NCBI GenBank assembly: GCA_964443225.1
Contig: CAYUCC010000011.1
Location: 1-64,000, forward strand
Direction: 5' to 3'
DNA: 64,000 nucleotides
DNA from: SSC4 sp964443225
Lineage (GTDB): Bacteria; Chloroflexota; Anaerolineae; SSC4; Amarolineaceae
Shown here: positions 16,572 to 24,007 of the stretch, piece after piece
Position numbering within the stretch: the first letter of the stretch is position 1
Layout: each line of letters begins with the position of its first letter
Program-made: the position numbers and the translations under genes
The notes under the pieces: generated by a model
The model's database searches: none
Told to the model about the DNA's origin: nothing
What the model saw: only the letters and a program-made list of their open reading frames with translations

Positions 16572-16912
16572 CTAGCACTTCCTTCTTGCGTAGAACGCAA
16601 TCGTTGTATTTCCTCTGCGGCCGTCCGCAGAACCGTTAACACAGACTGATCGGTGCGCATCGCGCGCCCGATGCGCAAGAGCACAAACAGTAGCACACGA
16701 ACATGGTTTGTCAAATCCAGAAATCCGAACCATGACCTGCCAGAGAGTCGGGCAGAGCTCTGTCATGATTGTGAAATCATCACACCAATCACCACATGAT
16801 GTGATGACTTCTCACCCCATCGGCGGGTATCCTGGTATTGGTGCAGGGAACATAACATCGAACAGCTTCCCTGCCCCAGGTCAACCTACAGCGCACTTTG
16901 GCGAGAGCGACG
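16572..16912. other. divergent intergenic region with hairpins
   Basis: This 341-base gap lies between the orphan antitoxin (minus) and the small-protein operon (plus). It includes an AT-rich patch with CATCACA and TGTGATG half-sites around 16782-16805 that could be an operator, and the GCAGGGAA/TTCCCTGC hairpin at 16843-16874. No clear -35/-10 pair was found. Confidence 0.4.
16843..16874 (+). promoter_or_regulatory. 8-bp perfect stem-loop in the leader of the small-protein operon
   Basis: GCAGGGAA at 16843-16850 pairs exactly with TTCCCTGC at 16867-16874 around a 16-base loop, ending 38 bases before the next ATG. No T-run follows, so it is not a classical terminator. A near copy of both arms occurs at 1649-1718 upstream of the efflux gene. 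Confidence 0.4.
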
Positions 16913-17173
16913 ATGAGCGAGCCATTCACAGCACAGGGGTTTTACGAAATCCGCCTCCAGGGTCGCCTCGAGGCGCGATGGGCCGCCTGGTTCGAGGGCA
17001 TGACCATCGCGCTGGACGATAGCGGCGAGACGCTGCTCAGCGGACCGGTGATCGATCAGGCTGCGCTGCATGGCCTCCTGCGCAAGGTGCGCGACGTAGG
17101 GCTGCCGCTGATTGCGGTCAATCGGGTGACGCCAGGTCACACTCATTCAGTGAAGGAGCATGAACATGAATAG
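16913..17173 (+). CDS. small conserved protein of unknown function (paralogue B)
   Basis: An 86-residue homologue of the 11791 protein with the same blocks: YEIRLQGRLEARWAAWFEGM, LLSGPVIDQAALHGLLRKV and RDVGLPLIAVNRV. The start at 16913 (MSEPFTAQG) was preferred over one five codons earlier because it matches the paralogue's length. It overlaps the downstream membrane-protein gene by eight bases, whose ribosome site lies within this coding region. Like paralogue A, it follows a MalT-like regulator and precedes an MDR reductase. The retained gene order argues that the three work together. Confidence 0.73.
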   Translation: MSEPFTAQGFYEIRLQGRLEARWAAWFEGMTIALDDSGETLLSGPVIDQAALHGLLRKVRDVGLPLIAVNRVTPGHTHSVKEHEHE

Positions 17174-17873
17174 CTTGCAGAAATCGGGTGGTATTGCGGC
17201 ACTGCTGCACGCCGCGGCATACGTGGTGGGCATGGCGCTGGGTCTTGCCCTGATCTTTCCGTTACTGGATGCTGCGCCGGATAAGTACCTGGCGTTCGTG
17301 TCGGACAACCAGGGGCTGGTGTACGTGTGGAACCTGGTCAGTTATTGGGGATCGGCCATTACGCTGGTGGTCATGGCGCTGGCGCTGTACGAGCGGCTGC
17401 ACGACGGTTCGCCGGCGCTGGTGCCGGTGGCCACCGCCTTTGGCCTGATCTGGGCGGGCCTGATCATCGCCAGCGGCAACCTCATGCTGCACAACCTGGG
17501 TATCGTCGCCGGGCTGTACAATGCAGACCCGGCGCAGGCGGTGACAGCGTGGACGGTACTGGAGTCGGTGGAGGTCGGCATTACCAGCGGCAACGAGCTG
17601 GTGGGCAGCCTGTGGGTGCTGCTGCTGAGTGTGGCGGCGCTGCGCACGCGCCGGCTGAACCGGCCGCTGAACATCCTTGGTGTAGCGCTGGGTATCGCGG
17701 GCATGCTGACGATCGTGCCGGCGCTGGCTGGCAGCCTGGTCATGGTCTTCGGGCCGGGCATGATCGTATGGTCGGCCTGGTTGGGCATCGTGCTGCTGCG
17801 GCGCAAGCCGGCTGCCGCACAGCAGGTTCAGACCTTCGCACCGCGACGTGAAACCGCACCCCTGCCACGCTAA
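17166..17873 (+). CDS. multi-pass membrane protein, DUF4386-like
   Basis: A 235-residue membrane protein with about six hydrophobic helices (SGGIAALLHAAAYVVGMALG at the start, then VSYWGSAITLVVMALALYE and others) and a short charged C-terminal tail. The pattern resembles the DUF4386 family, whose function is unknown. The ATG at 17166 is placed seven bases after AAGGAG; an ATG six bases earlier would be too close. It overlaps the preceding small gene and precedes the MDR gene by 15 bases, so it takes the place in this cassette that the DUF6326 protein takes, in different order, in the first. Confidence 0.6.
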   Translation: MNSLQKSGGIAALLHAAAYVVGMALGLALIFPLLDAAPDKYLAFVSDNQGLVYVWNLVSYWGSAITLVVMALALYERLHDGSPALVPVATAFGLIWAGLIIASGNLMLHNLGIVAGLYNADPAQAVTAWTVLESVEVGITSGNELVGSLWVLLLSVAALRTRRLNRPLNILGVALGIAGMLTIVPALAGSLVMVFGPGMIVWSAWLGIVLLRRKPAAAQQVQTFAPRRETAPLPR

Positions 17874-17888
17874 TTCAGGAGTCATATC

Positions 17889-18887
17889 ATGAAAGCGATC
17901 ATCTACACCGAATTCGGTCCGCCCGACGTACTCAAGCTCGCAGAGGTGCCGCCGCCCAGCCCGCGGGATGGCGATGTATTGATCAGGGTGCATGCCACGT
18001 CGGTGGCCTACGGCGATTTGCTGGCGCGTAATTTTGGGAACATCACCCCGCGCGAGTTCAACATGCCGCTGCCGCTGCTCCTCCCCATGCGCCTGGTTTT
18101 CGGCGTGCGCAAGCCCCGGGTCAACATCCTGGGCAGCGAGTTTGCGGGTGAGGTCGCGGCCGTTGGCCGTGCAGTGACCCGCTTCAAGCCGGGTGACCAA
18201 GTCATGGGCTACCTCGGCCAGCGCATGGGGGCCTATGCCGAATACGTGTGCATGCCCGAAGATGGACTGCTGGCCAGCAAGCCGGCCAACATGAGCTGGG
18301 CCGAAGCGGCAGCCGTGCCCTATGGCGCCGTCATGGCGACGAGTCTCCTGCGGCGCGGCCACATCCGGCCCGGCCATAAGGTGCTGATCAACGGCGCGTC
18401 GGGTGGCATCGGCTCGGCTGCCGTGCAGCTGGCGAAGCACTCTGGGGCCGAAGTCACCGGCGTCTGCGGCGCGCCGCGCATGGGGTACGTCAGATCCCTG
18501 GGCGCGGATCATGTGATCGACCACGCCAGGGAAGATTTCACCCAAAACGGCGAGGTCTACGACCTGATCGTCGACATCCTGGGCAAACGTTCGTATGCTG
18601 AGTGCAAGAATTCGCTCACGCCAGATGGCATCTATCTACTGGCGAGCTTCAAGACGAAGGCGCTGCTGCAGATGCTGGAAACGCAGGTCGCGGGCGGCAA
18701 AAAAGTGATCTGCGCCATGGCCAGCGAGCGCGTCGATAGCCTGGATTTGGCCCGAGACCTGGTCGAGGCCGGCCAGTTCAAGACGGTGGTCGACCGCTGC
18801 TTTCCGCTGGACCAGGCGGCCGAGGCGCACCGGTATGCCGAATCTGGGGACAAACGGGGCACAGTCGTCATCACCATGGACCGCTGA
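17889..18887 (+). CDS. zinc-free MDR NAD(P)H oxidoreductase, paralogue 4
   Basis: A 332-residue medium-chain reductase with the MKAIIYTEFGPPDVLKL start, an ILGSEFAGEVAAVG segment and an NGASGGIGSAAVQLA nucleotide-binding loop at about residues 167-181. A longer substrate loop (NFGNITPREFNMPLPLLLPMR) sets it apart from the others. No zinc ligands are present. It belongs with paralogue 2 by its CMPEDGLLA motif. It has an AGGAG site and is the last gene of the second regulator-linked operon. The reaction is likely NAD(P)H-dependent reduction of a quinone, enone or aldehyde. Confidence 0.86.
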   Translation: MKAIIYTEFGPPDVLKLAEVPPPSPRDGDVLIRVHATSVAYGDLLARNFGNITPREFNMPLPLLLPMRLVFGVRKPRVNILGSEFAGEVAAVGRAVTRFKPGDQVMGYLGQRMGAYAEYVCMPEDGLLASKPANMSWAEAAAVPYGAVMATSLLRRGHIRPGHKVLINGASGGIGSAAVQLAKHSGAEVTGVCGAPRMGYVRSLGADHVIDHAREDFTQNGEVYDLIVDILGKRSYAECKNSLTPDGIYLLASFKTKALLQMLETQVAGGKKVICAMASERVDSLDLARDLVEAGQFKTVVDRCFPLDQAAEAHRYAESGDKRGTVVITMDR

Positions 18888-19128
18888 GATGCCACAAGCC
18901 GGCCGCAGAAGAGCACTGCTTCGCGGCCGGCGGTTCGGCTGAATTCGTCGAGGCTGATAACCTGGCAGCCCGAGACAAGATTGCACAAACCTCGCGTCTG
19001 TTGTACAATCACGCCATCAAATTCTTGCCAACCTGATAAGGCTGCTCGTCGCAGGGAATGGATCGGTTCTGAAGTGCGACCCGTATTGCGCGAGGGCAAG
19101 GTTCGCGAAAAACAAAACAGGTGATCCG
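18888..19128. other. intergenic region
   Basis: No gene is seen in these 241 bases. An inverted repeat, GCCGGCCGC at about 18899 and GCGGCCGGC at about 18923, forms a strong GC-rich stem just after the MDR stop and could end that transcript, although no T-run follows. Confidence 0.5.
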
Positions 19129-19383
19129 ATGAGCACATCTACCCTAATCAACTCCGATATCGAGGTGCAACACATGACGACACAAGAATCACAGAAACCC
19201 ACCGTGATCCGTGCGGGCGGGGGTGGCATGGATGCCGTCTACGGCATCGGCATGATCGGCGCGTGGGTCTTTTACTTCAAGCGCGCCACAACCACCCAGG
19301 AGCGTGCCCTGGCCATCCTGAAAGGTTTCGTGTGGCCGGCGTTCCTGGTCTATGACTTGCTGGTGTTCCTGAAAAAAGAGTAG
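19129..19383 (+). CDS. small membrane protein of unknown function
   Basis: An 84-residue protein with a polar N-terminus, a glycine patch (IRAGGGGMDAVYGIGMIGAWVFYF) forming one membrane segment, and a second segment GFVWPAFLVYDLLVFL ending in KKE. The pattern with ATTTQERALAILKGFVWPAFLVYDLL resembles short membrane proteins found beside stress genes, but no family name can be given. An in-frame ATG at 19174, preceded by GAGGTG, would give a 69-residue protein and is an equally good start. It stands alone between the MDR operon and the sugar-oxidation cluster. Confidence 0.55.
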   Translation: MSTSTLINSDIEVQHMTTQESQKPTVIRAGGGGMDAVYGIGMIGAWVFYFKRATTTQERALAILKGFVWPAFLVYDLLVFLKKE

Positions 19384-19489
19384 GATGATTTGGATAGTAA
19401 TTCGAGCACACGCGATCCGTTGATCCAGTAGTGTAACTGTTCTCCGTTTTTGATATGAATCCGCGAAGAAGAGGCAGAATCGTCGCGAT

Positions 19490-19518
19490 TTGACAGCGGC
19501 TTTATAGTAAGCTAGAAT
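19490..19518 (+). promoter_or_regulatory. consensus sigma-70-type promoter
   Basis: TTGACA at 19490-19495 and TAGAAT at 19513-19518 are separated by exactly 17 bases. It is the best-matching promoter in the window. Transcription should begin near 19525, leaving a leader of about 320 bases before the lipocalin-like gene at the head of the sugar-oxidation cluster. Confidence 0.7.
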
Positions 19519-19524
19519 GCGGAC

Positions 19525-19846
19525 CTGACTGCTTGGCTCTCCTACCCAGCCACTGATCATCAGAAATTTGCCGCGATCGAGCGACGACCGCGGACACCAA
19601 GGGCGGTGCGCGCCGGCATGCGCGGTGATCGTTTCTGATGACCTCAACGCAGCGCTTCGCTGTTTTGCCCTTGGGCAGCCAGCCAGGATCGAAAAAAAGA
19701 CACCTCGTTTCGAATTGCCTCACCAGGTGTTTCTCTGCGTTGTCTTTTTACGGCCCAGGCCTGTCTTCGAGACAGGCCACGCGCACCATTCATCGAACAT
19801 CGAAGCCCGGTCACACGTGACCCACTGAAAAATGCAGGAGGAATCG
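19525..19846 (+). promoter_or_regulatory. long structured 5' leader or small RNA
   Basis: The 320 bases between the promoter and the ATG at 19847 carry no convincing open frame. They contain a perfect 9-bp hairpin at 19758-19778 (GGCCTGTCT, loop TCG, AGACAGGCC) and a preceding T-run at 19744-19749. The region could be a regulatory leader of the cluster or a separate small RNA ending near the hairpin. It matches no riboswitch class I recognise. Confidence 0.4.
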
Positions 19847-20263
19847 ATGGCTTTCAACATCGCAGGTTCATGGAAATTGCGCGCCTGGCGCAGGCTCGAA
19901 GGCGACAGGATCACCTATCCTTTTGGTGAGGATGCAACGGGCATTCTCATTTACGCCGAAGATGGTGGCATGGCCGTGCAAATGACGGCCGCTCATCGCC
20001 CCCACATTCCAACCAGCGACCCTCTGCGTGGTAACACAGAGCAGCGCGCCGCTGCATACTCCACGTGCCTGGCCTACTTTGGCACCTGGGAGGTCGACGA
20101 CGACAAGGTCATCCACCACGTCGCAGTCAGTCTCTTCCCAAACTGGTCTGATACCGTGCAAACACGCCCCTTTACTTGTGACGGCCACGAGCTCATCCTG
20201 CGAACCCCGCCTGTCGAAGGTCCGAACGGGACAGTGGTCAATGAAATGTCCTGGGTGCGTTGA
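19847..20263 (+). CDS. lipocalin-like domain protein
   Basis: A 138-residue protein that begins FNIAGSWKLRAWRRLEGDRITYPFGEDATGILIYAEDG, the pattern of the bacterial lipocalin-like domain (G-x-W strand, then GxLxY). It also has YFGTWEVDDDKVIHHV and a final NEMSWVR strand. These small beta-barrels probably bind a hydrophobic or small ligand; no enzymatic residues are evident. The ATG at 19847 follows CAGGAGG; the earlier ATG in the frame overlaps that site. It is the first gene of a plus-strand run that continues with the glucoamylase 86 bases downstream. Confidence 0.75.
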   Translation: MAFNIAGSWKLRAWRRLEGDRITYPFGEDATGILIYAEDGGMAVQMTAAHRPHIPTSDPLRGNTEQRAAAYSTCLAYFGTWEVDDDKVIHHVAVSLFPNWSDTVQTRPFTCDGHELILRTPPVEGPNGTVVNEMSWVR

Positions 20264-20349
20264 TTCGCGGCGTCCGCTGTCTTTCACACCACTTGAGTAA
20301 GTTATCCAAATCAGTTGAAAATCATAGTTAGGAAAGGCCAGGTGTTGCC

Positions 20350-21729
20350 ATGACGACCACAAGATTCGCCCGCGCCAGTGCGAAGGCGGCGACGGCGGCT
20401 CCCTCAGCAGTCTCGGCGAAAGAACTTTTGCATGTAACACTCGTGCCCTCGGATCTACAAGCCGCCGCATGGTACATGTTTATGCTCATGATGCGTAATG
20501 TCGCCAGCGACGGCTTCCGCTTCAGTGATCCAACGAACCCGCAGGTATTCTCACGGCCCGGCTGCGTCGTCGCCGCGCCCTCCTTTCCGGCCAGCACCCC
20601 TGGCATCGATCAGGACTACGTCTACAACTGGATACGCGACGCGGCGCTGACCGCACTCGAAATCGCCGCAGCTCCCTTCCCCACAGTTGGTGGGCCAGGC
20701 GCCGAGGCTCTGATCGATTACGTCACCTTTGCCCAAACCTGCCAAAACAATGCCGCGCCGACCATGGGCCACGCCTGCTTCACGATCGACGGCCGGTCCC
20801 GTCCCTGGAGCGAGCAGAACGACGGGCCGGCACTCCAGACCGTGGCCATGCTCACCGCTTTCGACCAGCTCGACGCTCCTACGCAGGCAATTGCCAGGGA
20901 TGTGATCGCAAAGAACGTTGACTATCTCCTGGGTGTCTACCAGGAACCCACGACCAACCTGTGGGAGGAGCACCTGGGCCATTCGTTTTTCGCGAGCTCT
21001 GCGTTCCTGCGCTGTTTTCAGGCCATCAAGGCCAATACGGTCGGCATCGCCATTCCGGATGGTGTCGACAACGCGATCGAATGGCTCCAGGGTGCGCTGG
21101 CATCCCACTGGGACGGCACCATCTACCGCTCGGTCCTCCCCCAGCCGGATGGCGGCTACGACCCCAACATCGACATCATCTGTGCAAGCCTCTACGGCGC
21201 CATACCCTGCACCGACACGAGACTGCTTGCGACCGCGGCCCATCTGCGCAGCCAATGGGCCGACGACGGATCGCCCATGCAGTACCCCATCAATCGCGCC
21301 GACCGTGCGCGCGGTCTCGGACCACTGCTGGGCCGGTACCCTGGCGACACATACGACGGTGACGTGGCCGACAGCAGTCTTGGCCAACACCCCTGGGCAC
21401 TCTGCAGCTGCAACCTGGCGGAGCTGTACTACCGCGTGGCCAATGAGATAACCAACAGCCAGCAAGTGCCGCTCGACTCGCTGTCGGAGCCGTTCTTCAG
21501 CCAAATCGGCGTCGACCCGAACACCACGCCGGCCGATGCCGTCACCGCCCTGCGCAATGCCGGCGACATGATTCTGCACGCTGTGATCTACCACAGTGAC
21601 CATCTCGAACTCAGCGAGCAATTCGACGGTGTGACCGGCTTCCAAAAGAGCGTCACAAACCTGACCTGGAGCTATGCCGCATTCCTGTCAGCGGTCCGCG
21701 CCAGATCCGGACAAGGCATGAAGGGATAG
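20350..21729 (+). CDS. GH15 glucoamylase, fungal-type catalytic domain
   Basis: A 459-residue glycoside hydrolase of family 15. The catalytic (alpha/alpha)6 barrel starts near residue 30. VVAAPSFPASTPG and DYVYNWIRDAALT lie at 73-101, QNDGPALQ near 156, NLWEEHLGHSFF at 203-213 with the likely acid Glu206 or Glu207, and SEQFDG at 422-427 with the base Glu423, followed by LTWSYAAFLSA. These match fungal glucoamylases rather than the usual bacterial GH15, which has an N-terminal beta-sandwich. It would release glucose from alpha-glucan or oligosaccharide ends. No signal peptide is present, so it should act inside the cell. Its stop is one base from the next gene's start. Confidence 0.85.
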   Translation: MTTTRFARASAKAATAAPSAVSAKELLHVTLVPSDLQAAAWYMFMLMMRNVASDGFRFSDPTNPQVFSRPGCVVAAPSFPASTPGIDQDYVYNWIRDAALTALEIAAAPFPTVGGPGAEALIDYVTFAQTCQNNAAPTMGHACFTIDGRSRPWSEQNDGPALQTVAMLTAFDQLDAPTQAIARDVIAKNVDYLLGVYQEPTTNLWEEHLGHSFFASSAFLRCFQAIKANTVGIAIPDGVDNAIEWLQGALASHWDGTIYRSVLPQPDGGYDPNIDIICASLYGAIPCTDTRLLATAAHLRSQWADDGSPMQYPINRADRARGLGPLLGRYPGDTYDGDVADSSLGQHPWALCSCNLAELYYRVANEITNSQQVPLDSLSEPFFSQIGVDPNTTPADAVTALRNAGDMILHAVIYHSDHLELSEQFDGVTGFQKSVTNLTWSYAAFLSAVRARSGQGMKG

Positions 21730-21730
21730 G

Positions 21731-22183
21731 ATGATGGAGCGGTTTGAGAGCTTTCTGAACCTGTCGGTCGCGCTGACCGGCTTCAGCCAGATCGAATTGC
21801 GCGGTACCGGCATGGTGAACGATTATTTGGGTGCGCTGGAGGCCACGCTGCCCGTGGGCGTCTGCGACGAGCTGCTGACCGCCTGGGACACGCTGTCCAC
21901 CGGCGCTGACGATGACACAGCGGTCCGCCAGATTCTGGGCGACTCCAAGCTCGGCCCGGTTGCCCAGAATCTGATTGTGCTCTGGTATTGCGGCACCTGG
22001 ACGGCGCTCCCTGACGCATGGCGCAGCGCATACGGTGTGTCACCGCTCGACATGAAACGGGTCATATCGGCTGAAGCCTATCAGGCCGGTCTGCAGTGGG
22101 TCGTTGCCGGGGCACATCCCCCGGGCAGCGGGCAGCAGGGGTTTGCGGCGTGGTCGATGCCGCCGGACGGGAGCAGCCGATGA
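21731..22183 (+). CDS. FAD-dependent sorbitol/sugar dehydrogenase small subunit (FAD-SLDH family), copy 1
   Basis: A 150-residue protein of the membrane-bound FAD sorbitol dehydrogenase small-subunit family: LSVALTGFSQIELRGTGMVNDYL near the start, then ILGDSKLGPVAQNLIVLWYCGTWTALP. These subunits stabilise and mature GMC-type sugar dehydrogenases. The usual twin-arginine leader is missing, so the complex is probably cytoplasmic. The stop overlaps the start of the GMC partner (ATGA). A homologue at 26965 pairs with the second GMC gene. The partner assignment rests on coupling and family knowledge. Confidence 0.8.
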   Translation: MMERFESFLNLSVALTGFSQIELRGTGMVNDYLGALEATLPVGVCDELLTAWDTLSTGADDDTAVRQILGDSKLGPVAQNLIVLWYCGTWTALPDAWRSAYGVSPLDMKRVISAEAYQAGLQWVVAGAHPPGSGQQGFAAWSMPPDGSSR

Positions 22184-23958
22184 ATACGCGCGAGCACTTC
22201 GACGTGGTGATCGCCGGCGCCGGCGTCGCCGGCGCCTTGATGGCCAAGTATCTGACCCGCGCCGGTCTGAAGGTTCTGCTGCTCGAAGCCGGGCCCGAGT
22301 CGGCCACGAGCTTCGAGGGCTACCAGGAACATGTGCGGCATTTCCTCGCCGCCTCCGCCAAGGGACCGGAATCGGCCTGGCCACCCGATGCAAATGCCCC
22401 GCAGCCCGACACGGCCGATCTCAAGCTGGGCAACGGTTACTTCATCCAGAACGGGCCCGATCGTTACGGCAGCACCTACACCCGCACCCGCGGCGGCTCG
22501 ACGCTGCACTGGCTGGGTGTATCGCTGCGTATGCTGCCTGAAGATTTTCAGCTGCATTCGTTGTACAACGTCGGCCGCGACTGGCCGCTGCGTTATGTCG
22601 ATCTGGAACCGTACTACTGCAAAGCCGAACACGAGCTGGGCGTCTCCGCCGCCGTGGCCGAGCAGGACTACCACGGGCTCACTTTTTCGGACGGTTACGA
22701 CTACCCCATGCAGCGCGTGCCGCCCAGTTACTCGGACCGCAAGCTGGCTGCGGCCGTGGACGGCATGGATGTCGATCTCGGCGACGGTCCGGTGGCGCTG
22801 AAGATCCGCACCTACCCGGCCGCCCGCAACTCCATTCCGCGGCGCGGCTACACGCCGATCGGCGCGATCGACACGCGCCCCGACGGCTCGGTTGAAATCT
22901 ACGTCGGTGAACGCTGCGCCGGCAACACCTCCTGCACGCCGATCTGCCCGATCCAGGCCAAGTACAACGCGGGCAAGACGCTGGCCCAGGCCGATACCTC
23001 GAATTTGGAAGTGCTCTCGCAGGCGGTCGTGTCCAGGGTCAACGTCGATCCGGTCAGCGGCGAGGTCCAGAGCCTGACCTACCTGCGTTACGATGCCCAT
23101 GGCTTTTCCATTCACACGGCGAGCGCCCGGGCCTACGTCCTGGCCGCACACGCCGTAGAAAACGCCAAGCTGATGCTGATCTCCGGGCTGACCGGCCCGC
23201 AGGACCGGGTCGGCAAGACGCTGATGGACCACCCGGCGCTTTACGCCTGGGGTCTGGCGCCCGAACCGGTCGGCGCTTTTCGTGGCCCGTTGTCCACCGC
23301 AGGGTTGGAGGATCTGCGAGCCGGCCCGTTCCGTGCGCGGCACGCCGCTTTTCGTTTCGACATCGGCAACGACGGCTGGCGGGCCCCCACCGGCGCGCCC
23401 GATACCACGGTCGCCGCTGCCGTCACCAAACAGGCGCTCTACGGACGCCGGCTGCGCGAACAGCTCGCCGCCTCGCTTGCGCGCCAGGTGCGCTTCTCGC
23501 TCGCCGTCGAGCAGCTGCCTGACCCTGCCAACTGTGTGACGATCGATGCCGGCCATCCCGATCCGCTCGGCCTTCCCCGCCCGGTCATCAGCTACCGCAT
23601 CGACGACTACACCAAAGCGGGCATGGCCGCGGCCACACAGGTCTACAAACGGGTCTTCCAGCGCGCCGGCATCACCGACTTCACCAACCCCAACGAGGGC
23701 AGCTGGTTTCCCACGGTCACCTGGGGCAATGAAGTCTTCCCTTACCACGGCATGGGGCATTTTGCGGGGACGCACGCCATGGGCACCAGTCGCCACGATT
23801 CCGTCGTGGACAGTTACCAGCGTGCCTGGGACCATCACAACCTCTACCTGGTCGGTTCCGGCAGTTTGCCGACCATGGGCACCTCGAATCCGACACTGAC
23901 GTTGGCCGCGCTGACCATCCGCACCGCCGAGCATCTGATCGCCCGGCTGCAGGCGTGA
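22180..23958 (+). CDS. GMC-family FAD-dependent sugar dehydrogenase, large subunit 1
   Basis: A 592-residue GMC flavoprotein. The FAD-binding motif VVIAGAGVAGAL is at about 9-20, LLLEAGP follows, and the active-site region is AGTHAMGTSRHDSVVD with a later SNPTLT; His and Asn there are the usual base pair. Cysteines 246, 252 and 256 (CAGNTSC, then TPICP) lie where gluconate/glucose dehydrogenase relatives hold an iron-sulfur cluster, although the extra adjacent cysteine is replaced by Ala. It probably oxidises a sugar or cyclitol hydroxyl to a ketone or lactone. It starts at the ATGA overlap with its small subunit. No cytochrome subunit is encoded nearby. Confidence 0.85.
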   Translation: MNTREHFDVVIAGAGVAGALMAKYLTRAGLKVLLLEAGPESATSFEGYQEHVRHFLAASAKGPESAWPPDANAPQPDTADLKLGNGYFIQNGPDRYGSTYTRTRGGSTLHWLGVSLRMLPEDFQLHSLYNVGRDWPLRYVDLEPYYCKAEHELGVSAAVAEQDYHGLTFSDGYDYPMQRVPPSYSDRKLAAAVDGMDVDLGDGPVALKIRTYPAARNSIPRRGYTPIGAIDTRPDGSVEIYVGERCAGNTSCTPICPIQAKYNAGKTLAQADTSNLEVLSQAVVSRVNVDPVSGEVQSLTYLRYDAHGFSIHTASARAYVLAAHAVENAKLMLISGLTGPQDRVGKTLMDHPALYAWGLAPEPVGAFRGPLSTAGLEDLRAGPFRARHAAFRFDIGNDGWRAPTGAPDTTVAAAVTKQALYGRRLREQLAASLARQVRFSLAVEQLPDPANCVTIDAGHPDPLGLPRPVISYRIDDYTKAGMAAATQVYKRVFQRAGITDFTNPNEGSWFPTVTWGNEVFPYHGMGHFAGTHAMGTSRHDSVVDSYQRAWDHHNLYLVGSGSLPTMGTSNPTLTLAALTIRTAEHLIARLQA

Positions 23959-24007
23959 CCGCGATGTGGCACATACCACGCACACCAGGTTCAGGAGAGT
24001 TACGACC

